Assembly (NCBI GenBank): GCA_002633005.1 | Contig: NMRA01000202.1 | Location: 229,516-293,515 of the forward strand | DNA length: 64,000 bases | Origin: Phoronis australis | Lineage: Eukaryota; Phoronida; Phoronidae | Reading direction: 5' to 3' | In this document: in pieces, positions 24,701 to 36,700 of the stretch | How positions within the stretch are numbered: position 1 is the stretch's first letter | Layout: each line of letters begins with the position of its first letter | Notes under the pieces: model-generated | Told to the model about the DNA's origin: nothing | The model's input: the letters and a program-made list of their open reading frames with translations, nothing else | Database searches by the model: none | Translations under genes and position numbers: made by a program

Positions 24701-27700
24701 AAAAGCCTTGATTCTTAACAGTGCAATTGGGCTGACAGGCATTAATATCAAATCACACACACACTTTTTTAACTAATAGAATAAAGAAAGAAAATTTGCA
24801 AGTGGTGTACAAAAAGTTGTGTTTAGTGAAAAATAGGCTCTGTGAAAAAAAATCACACCTCATTACAAACATCTGTGCCTTGCTTTCATGCACCAAACAA
24901 GATTCTGTGATCAAGGACTTGAAATTAAATGGGTCAACGATTAACATCTAAGTAGAAATAAGTAATTCAATCCTGGTAACGAAGTTAGGCTATTACCTTT
25001 AAACAGAAATACAAACCAGACAAGTACTGGTGGTTTTAAGTTTAATTATAACCGAATATTCCGTACTTCATCAGCAGAGACAGGTAGTACGCAAGGTGTC
25101 TAGACTGCAATATCCAGTAACAATAGCTTACATCAGACAAAACAAGCCAATGCAGTGAATGGTAGCCACAATAAATAGCGACGACAATACAAACTACCCA
25201 ATGTCAGTAAATTTTAAAAATAGACAAAAACAATTAAACATTGCGAAGTGAAATATTCCAGGTAATTTTCTCATTACCAATTCCTTCCCTGCCATTCCAG
25301 CTGTTCAAAAACAATTAAAATTCACCAAAATCTGTTTTTAATAAATTTGTGACTAACTTTTTAAACGTCTAACCTCCAACATTTGACCAGTCCGTCAAGT
25401 AATCACCTCAAATACGACTATGACATACTGCAATCTCTTAACATCCTCTAAAGCAAAAAAGCCGACATGACCAAGAAATGGTGTCTTAGTAAAGGGACAA
25501 TTAACATCGTTCCATACTTCTACAATCCACTGAACACTGAATATTAATAATGACATTATTTCCTAAAAATAAATTTAATTAGACTAAGTGCAATTATTCT
25601 AAAAACACTAAAAACCACATGAGTCTACTAATTACAATGCCATTACTTTAAAAAAACGAGCGCCACTTTTTGAGCTGACGGCCGATTAAAACAGGTTATA
25701 ACTGAGTTCTCTAATGTCCCATTCTGTCCTCTACATTTTACAGTAATTGTTTATTTGGACATACATATATAGTGAATATTTGATATTTAATATGTCACCT
25801 TCTCCATGACATATTTATAGTTATTTTGTTTCAAGTACCATATGGACAATTAGCGTAGTAATGACTTAACAGCAATAACACAATGGATGAAACAAATTAC
25901 AATATTGTGCAGTCTGATACAAGAGATTTTTAACTGTTTGGCTTCTAAATTTGAATTCCTCGTCAAAAGATAGGTTGGCATCAATTTCTCTGAAGAACTA
26001 CAATCCAAATTAGCCAAAAAACATCAACAAAGTTGTGTTTGGGTTTATGGAGCATCATTTAAATCAGGAAGGAAGTGTTCACCTTAATGTAATCATCATG
26101 GGAGATAATCGGTCTGCGTGTCATGATGAGAGACAAAATACTGCAAGGACACTTAAAACCCACAGGATTGAAATCTCGAGTTTGGAAACTGTTGTGGTCT
26201 GGAGTCAAAACTAAATGAGATAATTAGCATTGACATGGTTGTCCGACCTTTCCGAACTTAATTCACTCCATGATAACCACAGGGGAACCCTCAAATCCAT
26301 TGGATGCCAGTAATCAATAAATATGATTGCAAGGGAAATTTTGAGACCAATTTTCAGAGTTAAGTAGCCTACTTAATTCATAAATCCCATTTTCAAGAGT
26401 AAATGCCCCATTTACTACAAGGCTGGCTTGGATGTGGTCACTTACAATGCAGTCAATGGCCTGCCTGGTGCATGCTTATTGTCAGCACAAAACATCAACC
26501 TCTTTTCAGCTAAGGTTTATACTCTGACAATTCACAGACTGGAGCTTTGAAATTCACTAACAAAGTCAGCTTTTCTGGTAAACAACCTTTTGAACACAGC
26601 GCTTCCATGTACAATATTTAATTACATGTGTTTGAGTAATTAATAGGATGGAATTTTAACGTGTCTCAATAAAAAAATAAGTCTCGCCACACCTAACCTG
26701 ATTACTTGTTTTTTGTTTTGAGTAAATGTGCTGTATAACACACACACACTTTCCTGACAGAAATATCCCACTAATCACTGGTTTGGGTACAAATGTGACT
26801 GAATTGCGTGCATGTCAAAACAATTCAGTTAACTTAGAAGGACCAACATCCCCTCCTCCCCCCTCCCCCTATTGCTCCATTGAATAAATAATCTGTCAGC
26901 TGATTGGTCATACACACTGTACCCAATAAATGTATGCTAAACATCATCTGTCAGTAAGAGATTACAAACAGAATAACTGCTAAAACTGATAGTTATTTAG
27001 TTTGACTACATTGAACAAATAGGCAACAAAAACTTTCATATTGTGCAATGACCACACAACCAATGAAAGCGCTCTGAAGACTGACACATGGTGAAAAAAT
27101 TAAACATTTAAACGGCAGATAGATGACAAAACCAAAAACATAAACAATAATGACACCCATGCTTATTACACTTATTTATTGATTTTAGATACCCAGTAAC
27201 GAGCTCTATTTACATACCAAATTTGAAAACGTTCGGTCAAAGGATCACCGCGCAAACATAATTTAAAAAATGGCTGTCATAGCACCATCTTGTGTCTGAT
27301 TTCAACCAAGAACAAGAGTCCTCAGTCTATTGACTAGGTAAACACTACACAAGTTTCAAGTCAATCAGACGAGAACTGCGATCTCTAGCACAAGTATGAT
27401 AGCCTAACAAAGTGCATCTATAATTTACGAGTCAACAATCAACAAAAGAGCAGTAATTTGAGCATTAAAACTCGAATATCGCTAGATCCGTCAAGGAACG
27501 CTAAAGATACGTAACGGCACAAGATATATGTTATTTGGGGAACAGTCCTCCGAAAATCTCGAACAACATGAGGATGGTAAGAACTGGAGAAAAACAAAAT
27601 ATGAGACACTTATGCTAGCACTTGGAATCTCACCACAGAACAAAAAAACAAAAAATCCGACCAGAAACAGCAGAGCTGTTGCTTCGAAACAAAAAAAAAG

Positions 27701-30700
27701 GAAAAATGGCCACCACAGCGTCATCTTGTAATAGGATTTCAACAAATAACAATAAGCTTCGAGCCTTTCACGAGACAGATGCGTAAATTTCATGTTGATC
27801 TGATAGGAATTACGATCTGTAGCGTGCGAACAAGAAACAAATGAAAAACAAACAACTTACAAATTTTATGACAAAGCAACATACTTGTATAATTTCACCA
27901 AAGAAGTAGAACTCCCTTGTGGTCTTGTTTACAATTTAACAAAACAAAGGAATATACTTTATGGCAATATTGTGCAGCTCAATGGCTCAACAATTACCTT
28001 TTTGGGAGAAACATAAATAAATATAGACACTCATGATGAGTTTAACTATCTCATGAATAACAGCTTGAACCAGAAATTGGTATATGGATGCCACAGATCA
28101 AAAGGAATTACAGTAATTATGTCTTACACAATGCACACAGGATATTTATGTTGCTAAAACAAATTTTTCCCAACTGTTGAAAGTTCATACCAAAACAGCT
28201 GTGGTGGCAGTAAACATTTCATTTTCAAATACCCAATAACAAAGCTGAACATCTGTTTAGAAAATAAAAATGAAAACAGTTGTGCAACTGCATTATAATA
28301 ACAAAACGTAGATTAAATTTAAAAACGCTCTCCCTGTTACATGAAGGCATTGTAAGGTTTTAAAGCTACAAAGCCCACCTGCCACCATGAGAAACAACCT
28401 CAGATTTAGACTACTCACGGTTATGTAAATGGTCTGAAATTGTTCCTTAGACCAATTAGAGGTGATGTCAGAGATTCAATGATAGTTCGTTGATGCTTTA
28501 AACAAGGGTCTAGAAATGACGTATGCGCCGACTATGGTCTCAAGGAATAATGAACTCTGTCAGTTCTCCACAAACCAAACGGTCTGACTAAGAGTGAAGA
28601 CAGAATGTTAGTCTTATGCTCCAAATAGCTATTTTGAAAAATAATTCAATTTCACTTCAGCAATGTGGTAAGGCTTAGAGAATAACAGAAATTTTTAATT
28701 ATTCAGAAAATTTGAATCAGTTATAGCTAAATGAGATGTGTTAGCAACTTTATTACAAAAACTGTAACAAAACGTAGTAGTGCAATGCCAAACACCTGAC
28801 TTAAGCTCCCTCCTAAGTCATGTTTCATGAAATGGGACCCAGAAATCACTTCTCAGTTGAATAAAGAACAAGACAGTTCAGACCAATTTTGTAGCGGTAG
28901 GTGGACTTAGTAAAACTTGTCTTTTTGGACAGAACATGGATTTATTGCCACTTTAGCAGCAGTCTTTGGAAATGTTTTATTAGTGAAGCAACAATCAATG
29001 TGCTGTAACCCAGCCATTAACATATTACGCAAAATAACGAATGCCACGATGCACAAGATCAGAAATCGTATACGCAATCACTAAATTTAACAATTCACAA
29101 AAACCAAACTGAACTGTAATTGAAGACAACAGAACAGATTCAAATTTTGTTCTTTCTCCAGAGTTTTTAGGTGAGAGTCATGACCCATACATAACCCTCC
29201 TTCAGATTAGCTGTCTTGAAATAATCTTACTTCAAGGAAATGCAAATTAACCACGTTTATCTTGACCACAAACAACTCACCCTTGACCCTGTGTACTCTT
29301 CACCGGAGCAGGTGCGCACCTTGATATTACATGAATCTTCGTAATTTACTTCACACACCTATCAAACAGAGGGAGAGGTGGTGACTATTGAATACAGCAT
29401 CTTAAACAATGAAAACAGTTTAAAACGGTTACCAAATTCAGTTTCCAAAACCAGTTTCTTTGTGATGACAGACATATAACTGCCTCTCTTGAGTAGAACT
29501 TTCTAAGCACCAGGGACATCTATTGGGAGTATAGTATATCATTTGAAACTATTCTGCTTCCTAAAACAACTTTGGTGTGGTCATTTAGTAACATTGACTT
29601 TATTTCTAAAATCTATTGAAGGATGATGATTCAGAGATCTAGTGCTGAGAGTGCAAGACAGACAATCCAGGGCTTTTGTTTGTCTAAGAGGAGAGGTGCC
29701 TGTGCCTTATGAGAGGGGAATTTTTTGGGGGAAGTGAAAATTCTCCCAATCAACATCAATAGTACCCCACTCCATTGTAAACCCTCTTAGGCTCTGCCTC
29801 AAATAGCCAAAGCTAACATTTTGCTATCTTTTAAATTTGTCACCTGTGTTAGTTATAAGTGATTTGAACCTTGAGGGGAATCTTTCGGTCAGTTGAGTGG
29901 AACTTTTGCATTTCACGAGGGAATTTTGCATGATTTTTCAATATTTTTCAGTCAGAGTGGAATGGAGCTGATATTCGGCCCCAATATCAAGGAATTGAGA
30001 GCCTTAGAATCAAAAGGTCTCAAGGTTCAAACTTCAAGATAATGAACCAAGAAAAATACAATTCAAGTGCCTACCATGAGTGTACAAGATACCTGTGCTC
30101 AGTTTAAAGAATGGTTGTATCACCTAAATATGGCAGGAGAAATGACTGACCAAACCAAAATGCTGTGCCAAATGTAAAAGCTAGAGTTTAGTGTAAATAG
30201 ACCAAATGAATAGAAACGATGTCTTCTATTGGGAAACAGTAATGTTTCACCCAATAACTAGTTTCCTTTATTTGACAATTTGAAAAAAACACCTTTCCCA
30301 ACCTAGTAACCGAACCCAGTATCTTCTCTCCACAGCTACGTTGACAAAAACGATTGCCTAATTAAAAACATGGTCGGTCCCCCATGCCATTGAGCTTTGT
30401 TGGCAAATCCACATTTCAGTTATGTTTTTGGTGTATCAACATGTGATATTACTGTTGCATGTAACGTGAGGTAACGATTAAGGCAAAGTTTGCAGTCAAA
30501 TGTTGGTGAATACTTTCTAGTATGTTACAAACGAACCACCATTACAAACCAACTACCAAGATGATGAAATGTCACTCGAATATGACTGGTACCTAACATA
30601 CCAACATAGTAATCGTAGCTTTCGTATTTCTAAAAACTATCTGAGAACAAGATGCAGTGTACCCACCTCACTATTCAGCTGTATATTGATTCCCTCGGCA

Positions 30701-33700
30701 AGTCTCGTTAACACAGCCAAGTAGCCCTCAGGTAATATGCCGTGATCGCCACCGAACTGGGCGTAGGTCTCGTTATGGTCCCAGCTTAGCGCCGACACAC
30801 GGCTCAAATCAGACCCAAGGGCAAATTCAAGGTTACTGATGTGGAAGTCAATTAGATGCATCTCTTCTTCACTGAACTCGATGTGAGATTCTTCGACAAA
30901 CTGCTTATGCATATCATGAATTTTATCTGAAATTAAGAGGCAAATTTTTTCCCATAACATTAAAAATACACTTCGTCACCATTTCGCTGTTGATTTTGAA
31001 TTCTTAACCGAAATGCTCTGAGACGTACTTTGCTGATATTTTGATTTTCATACATAGATTGTTCTTGTTGGTTAACCTTCCCCTGGATAAATTGATGAAA
31101 AATCTTCAAATTTTGCATAATAGTACAACTGTCATGGCATTTCAGCATAAAACAGACTGTATCTTTAAGTTCCTCAAAAAGAGAAGCTACATTCTAAGGT
31201 CTATAGCCATTGCCGCCACAGAAACACTTCATAACCACATCATGCTTCCCCAGCTATGTCTCACATCCATTTCTAGGTCCATCCCTGATTACACTTGACA
31301 CTTGAATTTCGCTGTATTTATCCACGATGCCGCAATATCTATCAAGCACTTTTGTAGTCCAGCGATTTCATGCCACAGTAGTATGTTCCTTGTTCTTGCC
31401 GTATTCTATACATTAATTACTCTTCCTTGCATTACTCTATCCGTCCTTCCAATGCCAGCAAAGTATTACTGCTATACTGAGGACTGCAACTCCGATGGGA
31501 GAAAGTTGGATAAACCTTGACAAATGTCCATGGATGGGTGATGACACATTTGTCGCCAAGCCAACGTCAATCAAAGACAAGAAAATGCGGAGCGAGTGGA
31601 TAAAGCAAGTTCCTGGGGTTGATTTTGAACCAAACAGAATCCTCTTGCTTGAACATACCTTTCAATTCCGGTACTTTAAAATGGTTGAAATGGTGTATAT
31701 TTCCATGCCCATACACCTCAAAGGTTTCCGACATGACCTTCGAAAATGTGCCTGACATTCCAAAACGAGACCAATGAAAACAATGAGGCTTTCTTACCTC
31801 CAAGACAAAGGAGAGTCCTTGGCTATTGTTGGGTAATTCAGATTACTCATTGATTGAAGTTTTCTGTTTAGGTCAGTTGGCGCGAATCTACCATGTCTGT
31901 TTACAGAGCACATAGTTGGTGAGCTGACACATTGGTCTGACGACGTTCATCTATCATATATGGGACTTTTCAAATCATAACGTGTTGATGTTTAACCATG
32001 GTCTTAACCCTTATTTTGAGTTTGGAAGGGCAAAGTAGTCTGTACAGAAACTAGGCGTTTAGCTAAGCATCAAGTGATGAAAATTTATATCCATTGTAGC
32101 AGGAGGATTTGTAGAATTCATGAATAAATCAATTTCAAAATAACAACAATTACATCAATGAAAACATATGCTGAAAATAAAACACCTTATTGTATACACA
32201 CATGCACCGCCACACATGGTTCCTACAGATAAGTATTTAGGGTAGAATACCTAGAAGACTGCAGTCTTTGCTGATGTCCTGGTCTTTCCTCCAATCAGCA
32301 ATGATATCCAGCAGTGCGTTGAAATGAAAGTCAATACGCTTGTCCGTTTCACTTGATACAACACTGCCGTCGTCTGTCATCAAAACACATTTGCTATTCA
32401 AGGGACGTAACTCCAAGCCTGCCTGAAAGTTAATGAACAAAGAACTAAATGCAACTTGCAGCAAACGTATTGAGAGGAATTCAAATTAATTAAAAGTAGC
32501 ATTCTGAACATTGCAATATTAAGTTAAATGTTATTTGTAATTAATTGAAAAACATGGATCAGTGGAGGGCATGTAACAGATAAAGTGCTGGTGAACAATA
32601 GCTGTTTCCACGTGTTGCACAGTCATAGAAACCAAGAAATGCTAATATACCTCAAGTGATGCATCTATAAAACTATCTTCTGCTAGTAAGACACACGTAC
32701 AGATGTGATGTGCGCACACTCACCTGGTCAGCAGTGCAAAGGGGCTGTTTTTTGAAGGGACTATAGCCAAAAGTTAATTTTTTGACGTTTTAACTGGCTA
32801 CAGATCTGTCTGTTGGCTTCCAGTTGTAGTCAGATTTTTCCGACTTTTGGCCTTAGCCTGATTTTAAGCCACATGTCAACAGACAGTAGACTCTTCGAGA
32901 AAACAGCCCCCTGGTCACACGTTACTGTTATGAGGGTTGTTTCTAAACCCACTCTTTAACAGTAAGCACCACATACCCATTTTGCATACTCACCTGGTCA
33001 CACAATAGTGTGATGGGGTTGTTAATACACCCGTTCACCAACTGGGCACCCCTTCCCACACAAGCACCTAAACTCCAGTCATCCTCTATACGACCTCCGA
33101 CACGACCTCGTGCCTCAAGTACTGTGACCTAAAATAAATCAAGAGAGAACGTTTGACAGACCACCATCTCAGTATGCTCTAAAAGAGAAACGCTTCTTGT
33201 TAGTGTTTTCTGTATTAATTTCATTGTGCATTAAAAGTGAAACTGAATGTAGAATTAACAAGATGTTGTAAACTATTGCTAGACTGACATCATTGCAATA
33301 TATCAGGTGTCCCAAAAAGTGACCCACTTTTTGACAAGTCATTTCTCACCAATTTACCCACTGAATGTGTTCAAATTTTCACAATGTATTTGCAGGTGTC
33401 ATCAACAAGTCTATATTGTATAATGCATCTCAGAAAAATTATGGAAGTACTGTGAAATTCAAAACAGTGGGGTGAAAAATGCAATATCATAGTGACTTTC
33501 ATCATGTCCATACTGTGCTGGCATCTGTCAGTCAAAAAAATTGCCTACCTGGATCTCATGTCTACAGTTTTTTTATTGTCAGATCTGTCCTAAATTCCGG
33601 TTTGTAAGGATGGCTTTGAGTGAAAGCGATAAATTTAGGATTGAAACCTGTTTCAAGGAGAAAGGATGGAGCAGAACAAGAATCGTAAGAAGTTCCCAGG

Positions 33701-36700
33701 AAAAGGGTAAAGTACTGCAGCTGTATCATACTTATTGCTAATGTACGCAACACAGGGTCTGTTGGATATAAAAGTGGCAGTGTGAGACCTAAGACTGCAT
33801 GTTCAAAAGAAAACGCGGATCGTGTTGAGGAACTGATTCAATCCCAGGAGGCGAGCCGGGAAACACACGCCTCTGAGAGAAGTCGCAACTGATTTACAAC
33901 TTAGTGAACAAGTCTTGTGTGCAAAGAATGGCAGAAAAGTGGAGTTAAAACTTCATGAGAATGTGGGTATCACAGAAAGATAAAAATGTTGGAAGGAAAC
34001 TCGATGCTGCCAGTCATCACATGCTAAACGTGATATTCCTCATTACTCAGCCTCTATACCGCTACAAAATCAACACAACTACAAAATGCGTCTCAAACAT
34101 CTCCACAACACAAAAATATGATTTAAATCTCCTAACACACCATTAAGTGCATCAGCGAATAAAAGCCCGTCAAAACAGTACTACCTCTCACCAAGGTTGG
34201 CAAACCCTTCCAAGACTGGGTAGCTTCAATGTCAGAATATTTGTTTTTCAACAAGCTTCTACACCAGAAACCAAAGGCCATCAAAACAGGAAAATTCAAA
34301 GAAGTATCTGTTAGAATAGTCTACAATGCCTATGTTTAGGCCACAATCAGTGAGGAAGTGCAAAATTAAATGTAATATTAAGTAATAGTTTCTAAAAAAA
34401 GAACTCATTTTCACAAAAAAGTCTCGTAAATTCAAGAAATAGTAACCAGCTCAAATTGCGACAGGCTTCATTGTTTAAAATCGACATTACTTCCCTGTAA
34501 TACCTTACTCCCATTCCCTTCTCCACACAAAATCTTGCAGTTCATACCACTGTTAATAGGCAGCCCTACATGTGACTAGTACATTTTGTATTGATCATNN
34601 NNNNNNNNNNNNNNNNNNNNNNNNNNNNNNNNNNNNNNNNNNNNNNNNNNNNNNNNNNNNNNNNNNNNNNNNNNNNNNNNNNNNNNNNNNNNNNNNNNNN
34701 NNNNNNNNNNNNNNNNNNNNNNNNNNNNNNNNNNNNNNNNNNNNNNNNNNNNNNNNNNNNNNNNNNNNNNNNNNNNNNNNNNNNNNNNNNNNNNNNNNNN
34801 NNNNNNNNNNNNNNNNNNNNNNNNNNNNNNNNNNNNNNNNNNNNNNNNNNNNNNNNNNNNNNNNNNNNNNNNNNNNNNNNNNNNNTTATGCAACACTAAA
34901 CTGGTGTTAACACATATAAGAAAATTGATGATTTTTAAATAAAAAGTATGAGGAGTAAGATAAACAAGTTCCAATATTCACTTGACATAGAAGTATAAAA
35001 GAGTTTGTGGAGACAGTTTGAGATTCATAGATCCTTATAATTGAAAAAATGTTCATTGAAATTAATAGACACATGGTGAACAGAGACACCTGGTGAATGC
35101 CAAAAGTATTGTTCACAGGCTACTTTAATTTTTGACAGTATTGGACAAGACAACTAGTTCTTGTCTGTCAATCATCTAAGTTCTTAACAGGTCCTCCTGG
35201 AGGCAGTTTGTTTGCAAGTGTTGGATTTTGTATTTTAACCTATTAAAAATAATTAAAAAATTATGGGTCATGGGTTGGAGAAATAAATGAAAATTATGGG
35301 CGGTGGGTACGAAATAAAAGTGCCTTCCCCCCCCTCCCATACAGATTTTGCTGGAACAGCCCTATGAGATAAGGGTTATCATCCACTTTAAAACCATGTT
35401 TGACCAAATAAAAAATAAATTAACTAACTTCGATTTACATCACTTTTTCAGAGGCGGTGTGACCTAGACGGATAAGTGTCCAGTTCTTGTGGTCAAGGTC
35501 ATGGGTTTGAGACCAACTGAGTCACACTGCTAGACCCTCGAGTCCAGTCTCTAGCTCCTCAGCTCGGTTTTAACTAAATATTACTAAAGCATAAAAATGG
35601 TTCCAGGTAATCATTACTATAGGCCCACTTGAGCGGCCAGACCGTCTGCAATTATTAAGATGAGAAGCGATTTGTGGGCTTGCAAAGAACTGACAGTTGC
35701 TATTGTTCGCAAACATAATAAAATAACCCGACACGAAAAGCCAACTTGTTGAGCATGGTTTCGGCAATAACGAATGTCAGTTTTTTCCTAGATAAAAATC
35801 ACCTTTTACTTAAAAAGAAACAAGCAGAGACCAATTTCATAACGGTAAGTTGTCTATATCAAGTTCACAAAAGACAGGTCAGTAGGGGCTTTGATGCATT
35901 TCTGCACCAAGACAGAAAAACAAACTAAATGGCAATAAGTAATTAAAAATTGTGCGAGTAAATATTACACGTGAAATTTGCATACTTCATGGAATCTGGC
36001 CTACGTGTAACTTCATAGAAATATGGGCTGATCTCCATACATTGATCACGGGATAGCAATGCTCTCCAGTGTCCATATCAAGATAATAAAGAAAAAGTTT
36101 GATCTAATCTTTACCCCGATTCATTCTCAACCCTGCATTCAAAAACTGAAAACCAATTTTCCATTTCTTTTGGTGAAAAGTGCAAAAACCATGTAAGCAA
36201 AGTTTGAAACACCACAGTTTGCCAAGCCACAAGTAAAAAACAACTCCTGAATTGTTTTTGCTCATTTAAGGTGGATTTTCTTTTTTGAAAAAATGTGCAA
36301 CTTGACGCAACACATTGTGACCAATAATTACAGAAGGGCACAAAAACGACTTCTGTGAGTAAATGGAAAAAATCATTGTACACTGCAGAATAGCATGTAG
36401 TGTCTTACACCAAAAAGATTGAGAAGCAATATTTGATAAAAATTATTTATTACAATTTTGAAATTTCAGAAAAATATGACAATGAATTCTAAAATCAAGA
36501 CAAACAACCATTGAAAGTATATCAGTTTACCACTATCACAAACCTACTATTCTAAGAAATTCTTAAGATTATTAACCACACACTCGACAAGAAATCTTCC
36601 AGGTTTCACCTCATTTGTTTTAGTACAAAGTACAATACACATCTACACAACACCTTAACCAACATAATATCAACTGTTCAAATTTGGACACAATTTTATA

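Larger units (their letters stand above)
24315..29280 (-). other. KDM1B intron
   Basis: 5 kb intron with two copies of a dispersed repeat (27180-27835). No other exon-like segment found. Confidence 0.85.

Noticed and set aside
27491-27793. 100-codon minus ORF with hydrophobic stretch
   Set aside because: Overlaps a dispersed repeat and A-rich tracts whose complement encodes Phe/Leu runs; looks like an artefact.
34572-34974. ORFs made almost entirely of X
   Set aside because: They are the assembly gap.
35452-35535. Functional tRNA gene
   Set aside because: A and B box-like motifs are present, but the acceptor, D and anticodon arms do not pair convincingly.
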